Source: Bacteroidales bacterium
Lineage (GTDB): Bacteria > Bacteroidota > Bacteroidia > Bacteroidales > GCA-2748055
Direction of reading: 5' to 3'
DNA: 64,000 nucleotides
Assembly (NCBI GenBank): GCA_023138875.1
Contig: JAGLOO010000006.1
Location: 1 to 64,000, forward strand
Each line of letters starts with the position of its first letter. Position 1 is the stretch's first letter. This document shows positions 1-9,949 of the stretch, piece after piece. The notes beneath the pieces are model-generated. The model worked only from the letters and a program-made list of their open reading frames with translations, ran no database searches and was not told where the DNA came from. Made by a program: the position numbers and the translations under genes.

Positions 1-204
1 AAAGAAAGAGACTTCATACGAAAAGAGAAAAAGAAAAAACTGAGGAATAAACGAAACCAGATTGAAGGGAAATTCGGGGAGGGGAAAAACGGAAACAGTC
101 TCAATCAAGTAAGGGCCAGGCTAAAGGATACATCAGAAAGCTGGGTAGCAGGAGTATTCTTTGTAATGAACCTGAATATGCTCTATTCGCAAATAATAGT
201 ATAG
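1..204 (+). mobile_element. C-terminal fragment of an IS transposase (truncated by window edge)
   Basis: Frame 1 reads KERDFIRKEKKKKLRNKRNQIEGKFGEGKNGNSLNQVRARLKDTSESWVAGVFFVMNLNMLYSQIIV*, resembling the C-terminus of IS5/IS1182-like transposases (R-N-x-I-E-G-x-F-G-x-G-K ... FVMN). Confidence 0.65.
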
Positions 205-519
205 GCCTGACTACAAAACACATACAATCGGCTGTATCAACTTACAACTTGGGAGAAGTATGTCCAAATGTGAAAAAGAGTGCTGTTATGTAGAATGATT
301 TCAAATAAAATAGAGTTGAGATCACTATTTTTTTACAAAGTAGTTTTGTATTAGAAATAGGAAAAATAAAGATAAATATTTGCCGGTATAACCCCTGAAT
401 ATTCCGGCATAAGTGAGCCACTTGTTCCATTTTCAATACGCCTGTCCATTATAACAATCCCCAAAATCAAGGAACTACCCTCGCTTAAACTGTTTGGTAA
501 TTCTAAAGCTAAGATCTTT

Positions 520-2358
520 TTATGATAATATCTTTTCGGCTACCTGTAAAGCCAGTGGATACCGTCCAAAGGGTGCGCTAACCTGGATACCATGCACAAA
601 TGAAAGCACCCTGTCAACCATGGTCTGGGCAATCTCGATCCCTGCCTTTAACTGATCCTCTTTGGTCTCATACTGTGCAATCTGTTCAATCACCGAATCG
701 GGTACAAATACTCCGGGTACTTCATTTTTCATAAATTCGGCATTGCGAAGGCTTACCAGGGGCCAGATCCCTGCAATAAGGAAAAGATCATCCAGTTCGA
801 TCTTTTCAAGGAACGACTCCAGTGAAGCAATATCAAAAACAGGCTGGGTGATGACGTACTCGGCTCCGGCTCTCTTTTTCATCTCGAACCTGTGGATCTC
901 ATTCTCCAGGTTCACACTGTTGGGATCCACTCCAACCCCCGTAAAGAAACCGGTGGGCGCACCTATCAGCTTTTCGCCCACATCTATACCGTGGTTCAGG
1001 TTACTGATCAAATGGACCAGTCCAATGGCATCTATATCAAAAACCGCCGTAGCCTGTGGATAATCACCGATCATGGGCGGATCTCCTGTAATTGCAAGAA
1101 TATTCTTGATACCCAAGGCAGTAGCACCGAGCAGATCCGATTGCATGCCCAGTAAATTGCGATCCCGGCAGGTATAATGAATGACAGTCTCTATACCCAC
1201 CTGGTTTTGCAACAATACAGCAAGGGCCAGTCCGGTCATCCGGGCTGAGGCCCTGGGACCATCAGGTATATTGATGGCATCCACCTTGCTTTCCAGCAAT
1301 AGTCTTGCCCCCTCCAGGGGTTTCCGGATATCTGTGCTCCGCGGAGGGACCATCTCCACCAGTACTACCCGTTTGCCCGATGTAAGTTTTTTAGAGATAT
1401 TTGATTTTTCCTCCACAGGTACAGGATCAGGCAGTGGTTCTTCTGTGACCGGCTTGACCCCGATCTTGATGGAATGCTGGATCCTGGTCTGCTTCATGGC
1501 AAGTGCATTGGCCATTTTACTGATATGTTCAGGGGTGGTACCGCAGCATCCTCCCAGCACCCTTACACCCTTTTCAATAAACCTTTTTGTATACACAGAG
1601 AAATAATCAGGCGTGCTCATGTAGATCATTCTTCCGTCTGTATACTGGGGGCGACCGGCGTTGGGCATGATGCAAAGTGGACGGTCGGATATTTTACTCA
1701 TGCTTTCCACAAAATCCAGCATGGATTTGGGGCCGACCGTACAGTTCAATCCTATTACCGTGGCTTCAGTGTTGACCAGCCGGAATGTCACATCATCAAG
1801 ATCAACTCCATACCTGGTCTTACCATCTTCACCCACGGTCATCATGGCTATCACCGGCAGGTCGCTGACACTACGTATGGCTTTGATGGCCTGTTCCATT
1901 TCCCTGATATCCTGAATGGTCTCAAGTATAAACAGATCAACTCCACCCTGTCTCAGGAATCCGGCCTGTTCAGCATAGACTTCAAAAACCTCTTCCAGTG
2001 TGGCATCCCCCCAGGGTTCAATTTCCACACCACCGGGTCCCATGGAACCCGCCACGTAAGCATTTTCCTCAGCAGCTTCCCTGGCCAGTGAAACGCCGGT
2101 CTGGTTGATCCTTTCAATTTGATCATACAGGTTGTGCGATTTCAGTTTAAAACGGTTGGCTCCGTAGGTATTGGTCTCGATTACTCTTGATCCGGCCCTC
2201 ACGTACTCTTCATGAATTGTTTTAATCAGGTCGGGTCGTGAAAGGTTAAGTTCATCATAACACTTGTCTATAAAAACACCTTTTTCATAGATAAGTGATC
2301 CCATGGCACCATCAAGCAGTACCAGGTTATCTTTCAAATATTCCTCGAATGATATCAT
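520..2358 (-). CDS. bifunctional homocysteine S-methyltransferase / methylenetetrahydrofolate reductase
   Basis: N-terminal LLDGAMGSLIYEKG and GGCCGTTPEHI zinc-site motif; C-terminal MTHFR-like domain (EMVPPRSTDI, ITGDPP, TGVGVDPN, ITQPVFD). Confidence 0.9.
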   Translation of the reverse strand: MISFEEYLKDNLVLLDGAMGSLIYEKGVFIDKCYDELNLSRPDLIKTIHEEYVRAGSRVIETNTYGANRFKLKSHNLYDQIERINQTGVSLAREAAEENAYVAGSMGPGGVEIEPWGDATLEEVFEVYAEQAGFLRQGGVDLFILETIQDIREMEQAIKAIRSVSDLPVIAMMTVGEDGKTRYGVDLDDVTFRLVNTEATVIGLNCTVGPKSMLDFVESMSKISDRPLCIMPNAGRPQYTDGRMIYMSTPDYFSVYTKRFIEKGVRVLGGCCGTTPEHISKMANALAMKQTRIQHSIKIGVKPVTEEPLPDPVPVEEKSNISKKLTSGKRVVLVEMVPPRSTDIRKPLEGARLLLESKVDAINIPDGPRASARMTGLALAVLLQNQVGIETVIHYTCRDRNLLGMQSDLLGATALGIKNILAITGDPPMIGDYPQATAVFDIDAIGLVHLISNLNHGIDVGEKLIGAPTGFFTGVGVDPNSVNLENEIHRFEMKKRAGAEYVITQPVFDIASLESFLEKIELDDLFLIAGIWPLVSLRNAEFMKNEVPGVFVPDSVIEQIAQYETKEDQLKAGIEIAQTMVDRVLSFVHGIQVSAPFGRYPLALQVAEKILS

Positions 2359-2381
2359 CTTCTTCTGTCTATTGAAACTGA

Positions 2382-4259
2382 CTAATTCTCCCTATTTATA
2401 TATTCTAGTCTCCTCTGCACCAAATCCTGTTTTAATACCTCCGAAGATAACAGGTTTTTGTCCAGATCAAACTGGTATCGGAACGGACCATCCATGAGCA
2501 GAACCACCGAATTCAGTATTAAAGTTGCTTCAATGTCATCTGCTGTTTTCTGCACTGCCTCTGAAATCACCCTGACCGGATCTTCAACTCCAACCAGGCC
2601 AAGGAATTCTGCTGCCCGTGTACGGATCAGCAGGTTTTCACTTTCAAGAAATTCCTTTGCTGTATCATAGAATGGTTCTGCTTCTGTTCCAAAACAGCTG
2701 CATACAATCAATCCCCAGTAGTTCTTCCAGGGATTGTCAGCATCAAGTGATGCCTTTATCCCCTGTCTTGCATCCTTGAATGGAAGAAGGCTCAGGTCTG
2801 CTATATCAATGAGTTCAGCTATCTCCTGCTGATGTTCCCGACCAAAAACAACAGGATTTTCAAATGCCTCTTTTTGCAGCTCACTTTCAGGATAGAAGCT
2901 CAGATCGGGCATCCCTTTTGCCCAGTTTGTAAGTGTGTTTCTCAACTCCAGCAGGATATCTTGGTGTGCAGGATCTGCAGCAAGGTCTTTGGTCTCATAG
3001 GGATCGGCTTCAAGATCATACAGCTCTTCGGCACCTCTGGGCTCAAAAAAGTGCCGTTGTATCCCGCTCAGCTCTCCCGCATAAAACATATTCCGCCACT
3101 CCTTGAACGCAAGGCATCTGTACCTGTAGAAATTATGCAGGCCATCCGGATTGAAAGGCTGGTAATTGCGTATGTATTTGTAATTGCCTTTCCTCATGGT
3201 CCTGACAAGATCATATTTCTCATCAAACCGGTCAGCATAACCGAACGTAACCTCCCTGTCATCCACCTGCTTCGATGAAATGCATTTTCCCAGGAAAGGC
3301 TCCCCGTCAATACCCTCCGGGATATTAACTCCTGCCAATTCCAGCAGGGTTGGTCCAAAATCAATGAAGCTGACAAATCCATCTGTCTTCGCTCCTCTTT
3401 TGAAATCCACCAGGTGTTTGAACTTCTCCGGGATCCTGACCACAAGGGGTACATGTAATCCGCTTTCACAGGCATATCCCTTGCTTCCTGGCAGCACTCC
3501 TCCATGGTCCCCGAAATAGAAGATAAAAGTGGCCTCAAGCAATCCGTCCTCCTCCAGCTGTCTCATTACATTTCCAACAATGGTATCCACCGCCAGGATC
3601 TTATCCCGGTAATAAGCGCCGGTAAAACGGAATAATTCTGTATCGGGATGGCAGGGAAATACAAATACCGAATCAGGATCAGTAACCGGCTTGTAGGTTG
3701 CCATTAGCTCTTCCTTGAAATGGAGCCTGCTTTCATGGGATACCGGATGGGATTCCTTGTGAAAAAAGGGTTGTCCCTCTTCCCTGTTATGCCAGTGGGC
3801 CATTTTTGAGGATTCATCCCAGACTCCCTCGTTTTTCCTGTAATTGTAGTCTTCCTTGCTGTTGTTGGTGGTATAGTACCCTGCGTTTCTCAGGTAGGTG
3901 GGAAACATTTCAATTCCCTCCGGCATGGGCACTATTGTTGATTTCCTGTGGTACTGTGTCCCGGTCCGCGGAGCATAACATGAGGAGATCAGGGTCGATC
4001 GGGCCACACTGCAAACCGGTGCATTGGAGAATGCCCTAGTAAACAGGATCCCGTCCCCTGCCATATTTTCAATATTGGGGGCAGCAATGCCATTTGGATC
4101 GAACAATGCCATGTAATGCTTTGAATTGTCTTCCGAGATGATCCAGATAAAATTGGGTGATTCCTGCCGGGATCCCTCTGCAGGTCCGCAGCCTGAAAAA
4201 AAGGCAGTCAGCAATATCAAAGACGTTGCCAATAATCCGGTAATTTGTTGTTTGGTCAT
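2382..4259 (-). CDS. sulfatase-family lipoprotein
   Basis: Lipobox-like FFSGC; FIWIISEDNSKHYMALFDPNG, PVCSVARSTL nucleophile region, FYFGDHGGVLPGSKG. Confidence 0.85.
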   Translation of the reverse strand: MTKQQITGLLATSLILLTAFFSGCGPAEGSRQESPNFIWIISEDNSKHYMALFDPNGIAAPNIENMAGDGILFTRAFSNAPVCSVARSTLISSCYAPRTGTQYHRKSTIVPMPEGIEMFPTYLRNAGYYTTNNSKEDYNYRKNEGVWDESSKMAHWHNREEGQPFFHKESHPVSHESRLHFKEELMATYKPVTDPDSVFVFPCHPDTELFRFTGAYYRDKILAVDTIVGNVMRQLEEDGLLEATFIFYFGDHGGVLPGSKGYACESGLHVPLVVRIPEKFKHLVDFKRGAKTDGFVSFIDFGPTLLELAGVNIPEGIDGEPFLGKCISSKQVDDREVTFGYADRFDEKYDLVRTMRKGNYKYIRNYQPFNPDGLHNFYRYRCLAFKEWRNMFYAGELSGIQRHFFEPRGAEELYDLEADPYETKDLAADPAHQDILLELRNTLTNWAKGMPDLSFYPESELQKEAFENPVVFGREHQQEIAELIDIADLSLLPFKDARQGIKASLDADNPWKNYWGLIVCSCFGTEAEPFYDTAKEFLESENLLIRTRAAEFLGLVGVEDPVRVISEAVQKTADDIEATLILNSVVLLMDGPFRYQFDLDKNLLSSEVLKQDLVQRRLEYINREN

Positions 4260-4278
4260 TCTTTGATGTTTCTAATTC

Positions 4279-5745
4279 TCATCTGGTGGATCCATCTCTT
4301 CTCACCGGGTAACCGGCTCCCATCTCACGAAGCATGCGATGCATCTCTTGCCTCAGCGAGTCAGCCTTCTCAGAGAACTCCCCCGAAAGATCTTTTTTCT
4401 CTCCCGGATCGTAGGTTAAGTTATATAATTCAATAGTTTCACTTTCATAGAATTCAATGAGTTTCCATTGATTGTCCCTGATGGCCGAGCCTGGTCGCCA
4501 GGTGGAGCCGTGGTAATGGGGGTAGTGCCATACCAGCATCCTCTCATCCGATCTCTCCGGGTCCCTTAAATACGGAACCAGGCTCTTCCCGTCCAGGTGT
4601 TGGTCTGCCGGGAAACCAATGCGTGCAAGATCCAGCAGTGTGGGATAAAAATCCATACTGATGGCTGGTTGATGGCATTCTGAACCTGCATGCTTAATTC
4701 TTGGGAAACGGATCAGTAATGGCACACGGATCCCTCCTTCATAGCACCATCCCTTCCCTGCTCTGAGTGGCAGCACCGATGTGGGACCGGCAGTTCTCAT
4801 GGTAGTTAATCCTCCATTATCTGAAGTGAACACCACCACCGTATTGTCCAGTATTCCTTTCTCCTCAAGCTTTTTGATCACCCTGCCCACATTGGTATCC
4901 ATGGACCGGATCATGGCTGCATATTTCGGATCGCTTTGGTTAACTCGGGTGCTTCCCAAATGCTCCCTGCGGATTACCATTTTACCGCTGTCGGGCAACG
5001 ACATACTTTTCTGAAAGTACAGATCATCATACGCATCACAGCCCTGGATGGGCGTATGTACTGTGTAATAGGCCAGGAAAAGGAAAAACGGTGCTTTCCC
5101 TGCTGATTCAATGAAATGAAGGGACTCATCGGTAAGTCTGTCGGTCAGATATTCTCCATCAGGACCATCCTCAAGTGTAGGATTTCCGTAGGGTGAATAA
5201 TATCTGTTTCCTGTTGGAAAGTACGGAGACCCCTTGTAATTCCCACCTTTGTTCGTATCAAATCCCTGTGCCAAAGGCCAGAATGCCTCCGACTCTCCAA
5301 GGTGCCATTTCCCGGCAAAAAAAGTTTTATAACCTTGCTCCTTAAATGCTTCTGCCATTGTTATCTCCTCCAGTGGCAGGTCGTGTATATCTTCCGGTGT
5401 AACCAGCTGCGGTTCCTCGGCCCATTCAGCTGACATACCCGGGATCCAATCAGTTATATTCACACGCACCGGATGTTTGCCAGTCATGATCGCAGCCCTT
5501 GTCGGGGAGCAGACCGGTGAAGCAGCATAGGCGTTTGTAAATCGAATGGATTGTAAAGCCAGTTCATCCAGGTTGGGGGTATCATAAAATGTACTTCCAT
5601 AACACCCCAGGTCTGTCCATCCCAGGTCATCAACCAGTATGAATATCACATTGGGTTTTTCAATCCTGTCGCATGCAAGAAGGAAAACCACTGCGGTAAG
5701 CAGAAGGATTTTCGAATTACCCGCATTGAATCGTCTGTTTCTCAT
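4279..5745 (-). CDS. arylsulfatase (S1 family)
   Basis: NVIFILVDDLGWTDLGCYGS, canonical CSPTR formylglycine motif, FAGKWHLG, VVFTSDNGG. Confidence 0.93.
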   Translation of the reverse strand: MRNRRFNAGNSKILLLTAVVFLLACDRIEKPNVIFILVDDLGWTDLGCYGSTFYDTPNLDELALQSIRFTNAYAASPVCSPTRAAIMTGKHPVRVNITDWIPGMSAEWAEEPQLVTPEDIHDLPLEEITMAEAFKEQGYKTFFAGKWHLGESEAFWPLAQGFDTNKGGNYKGSPYFPTGNRYYSPYGNPTLEDGPDGEYLTDRLTDESLHFIESAGKAPFFLFLAYYTVHTPIQGCDAYDDLYFQKSMSLPDSGKMVIRREHLGSTRVNQSDPKYAAMIRSMDTNVGRVIKKLEEKGILDNTVVVFTSDNGGLTTMRTAGPTSVLPLRAGKGWCYEGGIRVPLLIRFPRIKHAGSECHQPAISMDFYPTLLDLARIGFPADQHLDGKSLVPYLRDPERSDERMLVWHYPHYHGSTWRPGSAIRDNQWKLIEFYESETIELYNLTYDPGEKKDLSGEFSEKADSLRQEMHRMLREMGAGYPVRRDGSTR

Positions 5746-5761
5746 CTGTTATGCATTTATG

Positions 5762-7087
5762 TTAATTAACCGAAAAATACTGATCTGCAAAATTCAGGTA
5801 TTGCTCCCAGTCATACCGGGTAAGGTCATGCTTGCCCGTCCTGATATGGTATCCCAGTTTTCCGGACCATAATGGATGATCTGTTTCAGGTAGTTGATCA
5901 TTCTCCATGACTTTTTCACCATATAAGCCATAGACTCCGCCGGCATAAAAAAGGGAAAGATATTCACCATGTGGATCTGCCCAAAGATCATCTTCAGCGC
6001 TTGCTACATAGAGTGGACGGGGAGCCATCAATGCCACCAGCATATGCTGGTCCACAGGTAGCTCAGCTTCATTGTCGCTATAATCATGAAACCCGGAGGC
6101 GAACCAGTGTGGGAAACTGCTGTTGATATCTGTAACCCTTTCCCCATATGCCCTCCTGGACAAAGCTGCTCCACCACATCCTGAATTGTTAGAGATCACC
6201 AGTGAAAACCTTTCATCCTGCGCACCTGCCCAGAGCGACGTCTTACCCAGCCGTGAATGACCTAAGACAGCTACCCGTCCATGGTCCACATCAGGATCGG
6301 TTTCAAAATAGTCCATTGCCCTGGAAAGGCCCCAGGCCCACGCAGCAATAGATCCCCATGCTTCCGGATCGCGTTCAGAACCATTCTCAGGGAACAACCG
6401 GTGGATCCCGTTCCTGAAACCATCATCGAAATCCGGGTCAATATCGCCGTAATAGATGGTTGCCAATCCGTACCCCCTGGACAGGATCAGCTCTACCGGC
6501 CACCTATGAGCCCTGACTCCCCTTGATCCGGGTACGGCCCTGTTTTCCAATATTCCAAATGTTTCATTGTTCCTGATCCAGCTGTCAGTCAGGCTGATCT
6601 GCTCATCGGAATGGATGGTATGGTTCCCGTAAAAATTCAAACCAAGGAAAAGGGGTACAGGACCGGTTAAATCCACAGGAAGGTAGATGAGGATAGTGAA
6701 TGTGAGTGTATCCGGACCATTACTGACATGTACAGCCACCTCTTTCTGAACAGCAGAACCATCCAGAGCATTCCTGTCAAGCAATTTTACCTCTTGGCTT
6801 ATGTTTACTTTTGCCTGTGGAGCGTTACCATACACATGATCCCTGAACAATTCAAGGATCTCCTCCCTCCTGATCTCCTTCCATTGTTCAGAGGATTCGA
6901 TGGCTGTTCCGTGATTGCTCACCAGGGCTTCCGGAAGCGGAGCAAAAGTAAGCGGCTCCGATTCTGTTTGGTTCTGCGCAATTGTCGAATGTATGATCAT
7001 GCATTGAATGGCCAGGATGAGGAAGATTTTTCCCGGCAATTGTCTGGCAGTTGTCATGATCTTAAAATAACAAAACCTTAACTTCAT
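5762..7087 (-). CDS. CE15-like glucuronoyl/acetylxylan esterase (alpha/beta hydrolase)
   Basis: Signal peptide; GHSRLGKTSLWAGAQDERFSLVISNNSGCGGAALSRR nucleophile region; MAPRPLYVASAEDDLWADP. Confidence 0.8.
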   Translation of the reverse strand: MKLRFCYFKIMTTARQLPGKIFLILAIQCMIIHSTIAQNQTESEPLTFAPLPEALVSNHGTAIESSEQWKEIRREEILELFRDHVYGNAPQAKVNISQEVKLLDRNALDGSAVQKEVAVHVSNGPDTLTFTILIYLPVDLTGPVPLFLGLNFYGNHTIHSDEQISLTDSWIRNNETFGILENRAVPGSRGVRAHRWPVELILSRGYGLATIYYGDIDPDFDDGFRNGIHRLFPENGSERDPEAWGSIAAWAWGLSRAMDYFETDPDVDHGRVAVLGHSRLGKTSLWAGAQDERFSLVISNNSGCGGAALSRRAYGERVTDINSSFPHWFASGFHDYSDNEAELPVDQHMLVALMAPRPLYVASAEDDLWADPHGEYLSLFYAGGVYGLYGEKVMENDQLPETDHPLWSGKLGYHIRTGKHDLTRYDWEQYLNFADQYFSVN

Positions 7088-7143
7088 AACAAAAAGAAAA
7101 TGAACAAAAATAAGCTGAACGGGTCAGCAGATAAAACACATGT

Positions 7144-8379
7144 ATGAGATCATTCGTTATTTTCTCCATCCTCACCCTCTTCATCCTGGCCATGGACCTC
7201 TATGGATTCAGGGGCTTACAGCATCTGTTATCCCCTCATATCGAAGGAAACAGGCTTTTCACCCTGGTGTTCTGGGGCATTACCCTGATCATGATTACTG
7301 CCCTGTTGTGGGCGGGATCCCAGTTCCAGAACATGCGGGATCCATCCCGGTTTTTTGGTGTGATGGTGGTCATGGGTATATTCCTGATGTTCTATGTACC
7401 CAAACTCATGTTCAATGTTACCCAGCTGCTGGGTGATATTGCAGTGGTATTGACCCGGCTCTTCAATTCAAATGCCGAGGTTGGATCGCTCAGGAACTAC
7501 TTTCTTATACCAGGTTTCGTGATCGGGATCCTGCTCTTTATAGGTTTTGGCATGGGAATGATCTGGGGAAGGACCCACGTGAAAATCTTCAGAGAAAAAC
7601 TGGAAATTGCGGGCCTGCCTGAGTCCTTTGAAGGAATAAAAATTGTTCAGCTTTCCGATTTCCACCTGGCAGGTTTCCATCACCATCCAGATCACATTGC
7701 CCAGGTAGTAGAAAAGGTAAACCAGCTGGAACCTGATCTGGTTCTGTTTACTGGTGATATGGTCCACAATTTTTCTGAAGAGATGGATCCGTTTGTGGAT
7801 ATCCTGGGAAGGTTGAAGGCTCCCCTGGGAAAGTACGCAGTGTTGGGCAACCACGATTACGGGCACTACTATAATTGGGACTCCAGTGCCGAAGAGGAAA
7901 CCAACCTGGAGCGGGTGAAGGATCAGATCAGGGCCGCCGGATTTGATCTGCTGATGAATGAGCACCGCACCATTACACTCAATGGCCACTCCATCGAATT
8001 GATAGGTGTTGAAAACTGGGGCAAACCGCCGTTCCCTCAAAAAGGCGACCTTGCAAATGCCCTTGCTGGTACTGACCCCGGGCTGGTGAAGATCCTGCTT
8101 TCACACGATCCGTCCCACTGGAACATCCAGGTTAAAGGGAAGGAAAGCATTTCTTTAACACTTTCCGGTCATACCCACGGCATGCAGTTCGGTTTCGAGA
8201 TCGGTAATTTCAGGTGGAGTCCCTCACGCTGGACCTATGAACACTGGGCAGGACTTTACAGGGAAAACGGACAGTACCTTTATGTGAACAGGGGACTTGG
8301 CTATACAGGATTCCCCGGCCGGGTGGGCATCCGCCCCGAAATCACCCTTATCACCCTTATCACCCTTATCAGTGAATAG
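7144..8379 (+). CDS. membrane-anchored metallophosphoesterase (YkuE-like)
   Basis: N-terminal TM segments; QLSDFHLAG, FTGDMVH, VLGNHDYG, LSGHTHGMQ. Confidence 0.9.
   Translation: MRSFVIFSILTLFILAMDLYGFRGLQHLLSPHIEGNRLFTLVFWGITLIMITALLWAGSQFQNMRDPSRFFGVMVVMGIFLMFYVPKLMFNVTQLLGDIAVVLTRLFNSNAEVGSLRNYFLIPGFVIGILLFIGFGMGMIWGRTHVKIFREKLEIAGLPESFEGIKIVQLSDFHLAGFHHHPDHIAQVVEKVNQLEPDLVLFTGDMVHNFSEEMDPFVDILGRLKAPLGKYAVLGNHDYGHYYNWDSSAEEETNLERVKDQIRAAGFDLLMNEHRTITLNGHSIELIGVENWGKPPFPQKGDLANALAGTDPGLVKILLSHDPSHWNIQVKGKESISLTLSGHTHGMQFGFEIGNFRWSPSRWTYEHWAGLYRENGQYLYVNRGLGYTGFPGRVGIRPEITLITLITLISE
8341..8367 (+). repeat. three perfect tandem copies of 9-mer ATCACCCTT inside the 3' end of the metallophosphoesterase gene
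   Basis: Read directly: atcaccctt x3 encoding ITL-ITL-ITL. Confidence 0.95.
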
Positions 8380-8580
8380 TCTGAGAGAGCAGACTTCAAT
8401 GGCGATTTGCTTTACTATTTTCAACATTTCCTTGCCTAACAAACGTGCTCCGGAAAAACGTACTTCGTTATATTCTTCCAGTAAATGCAGATTTTCTTCG
8501 AGGTAAAAACACAATCATATTTGCAATAGGTGTTGATATAAGCTTCCAGGAATCATCTTCCAGCCTGAAAAATCTGATCT

Positions 8581-9948
8581 CTATTCCCACTCTTTCAGCC
8601 TTGAATAGAGAAGGCGCCGGTTCATTTTCAGATATTCGGCTACTTCCGACTGGTTGTTATTGCATTTTTCAAGTGAGTCGAAGATGATCTTTTTTTCAAC
8701 GAAGGAGATCACATCTTTTAACGACATGCCCTTGTCGATCATCTTCATGTAATCGGCACTGTCAACATCATCATTGGAATGGGCAGAGATCTGCCCGATC
8801 TCCAATATTTCACCTGAGGAGGTCACCATGGCACTCTGGATTGTATTCTCAAGTTCACGCACATTCCCCGGCCAGTTGTACTTCATTAATTTTCGAATGG
8901 TATCCCTTGTAACAATGATTTTGCAGTTGGGGCTAAACTTATTTACAAAGTGCTCAACAAGCAACACAATGTCCGACATCCTTTCCCTTAAAGGGGGTAC
9001 CTTTATGAATACAACATTCAGGCGGTAATAGAGATCTTCCCTGAATTGTCCGGACTCAACCTCTGCTTTGATATCCTTGTTTGAAGAGGCGATGATCCTC
9101 ACGTTTACATTCACTGGCTTATCACCGCCAACCCGGAAGAAAGGCTGCTTCTGAAGAATCCTCAGCAGCTTGACCTGCAGGGAGGGGGGCATGCTGTTGA
9201 TCTCATCAAGATAGATGGTCCCCCCGTTGGCAATCTCAAAAATACCTTTGCGTTGAGTAAAAGCACCGGTAAAGGCCCCCTTCTCATGGCCAAATATTTC
9301 ACTTTCAAGAAGGGACTCTGATATAGCCCCGCAGTTGATCTTCACATACGGTTTTTCATTGATCAGAGAGTGCCTTTGAAGGGCATCGGCAACCAGTTCC
9401 TTCCCGGTTCCGCTTTCACCCTGGATGAGGATGGTCGCATCCGTAGTTGCCACCCGGCCGATTAGTTTATAAATACCCCGCATTTTGGAGCTCTTTCCAA
9501 TTATATCATCATTTGTGGAAGCACTTCCGGGAGAATCGACCATTGTCCTCAGCTGCTCTACCTCTTTCAGCAGGTTCCCAAATTGGAAAGCCCGCTCTAT
9601 AATGAGAAGGAATTCATCCAGTTCAAAAGGTTTTTCTATATAGTCATAAGCCCCAGATTTCATTGCTTTGATAGCCCGCTCACTGGTGCCGAATGCAGTA
9701 AACATTATGACCGGTATATCTTTATTCAAGGCCTTTATTTCTTCAAGCACCTGTAGGCCATTCTTACCGGGAAGGTTGATATCCAGGATGACAAGTCCGG
9801 GCACCTCCTCTTTGAATGTATCTATGGCCACATCTCCGTTTTCAGCAGTAATGACCGAATACCCCAGGGGTGTCAACAGATCAGAAACATTCCTTCTTAT
9901 GGATGACTCATCATCTACAACCAGTATTAATTTCTCATTATCTTCCAT
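8581..9948 (-). CDS. sigma-54-dependent response regulator (NtrC family)
   Basis: Receiver domain (VVDDESSIRRN, LVILDINLPGKNG), AAA+ GESGTGKE and GAFTGA motifs, C-terminal Fis-like HTH. Confidence 0.95.
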   Translation of the reverse strand: MEDNEKLILVVDDESSIRRNVSDLLTPLGYSVITAENGDVAIDTFKEEVPGLVILDINLPGKNGLQVLEEIKALNKDIPVIMFTAFGTSERAIKAMKSGAYDYIEKPFELDEFLLIIERAFQFGNLLKEVEQLRTMVDSPGSASTNDDIIGKSSKMRGIYKLIGRVATTDATILIQGESGTGKELVADALQRHSLINEKPYVKINCGAISESLLESEIFGHEKGAFTGAFTQRKGIFEIANGGTIYLDEINSMPPSLQVKLLRILQKQPFFRVGGDKPVNVNVRIIASSNKDIKAEVESGQFREDLYYRLNVVFIKVPPLRERMSDIVLLVEHFVNKFSPNCKIIVTRDTIRKLMKYNWPGNVRELENTIQSAMVTSSGEILEIGQISAHSNDDVDSADYMKMIDKGMSLKDVISFVEKKIIFDSLEKCNNNQSEVAEYLKMNRRLLYSRLKEWE

Positions 9949-9949
9949 A

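Noticed and set aside
7468-8040. 190-aa minus-strand ORF antisense to the metallophosphoesterase
   Set aside because: Lies wholly opposite a well-supported coding gene and has no recognisable domain; shadow ORF.
7144-8379. Considered as the missing CapA/PgsA (also a metallophosphatase-type fold)
   Set aside because: Motifs fit YkuE-like membrane metallophosphoesterases, and it lies 15 kb away with no operon link to pgsBC.
8224-8514. 96-aa minus-strand ORF with DKGDKGDKGD
   Set aside because: Repeat is the antisense of the ATCACCCTT triplet in the metallophosphoesterase; the upstream part (LEENLHLLEEYNEVRFSGARLLGKEMLKIVKQ) looks coding-like but I cannot assign or delimit it.
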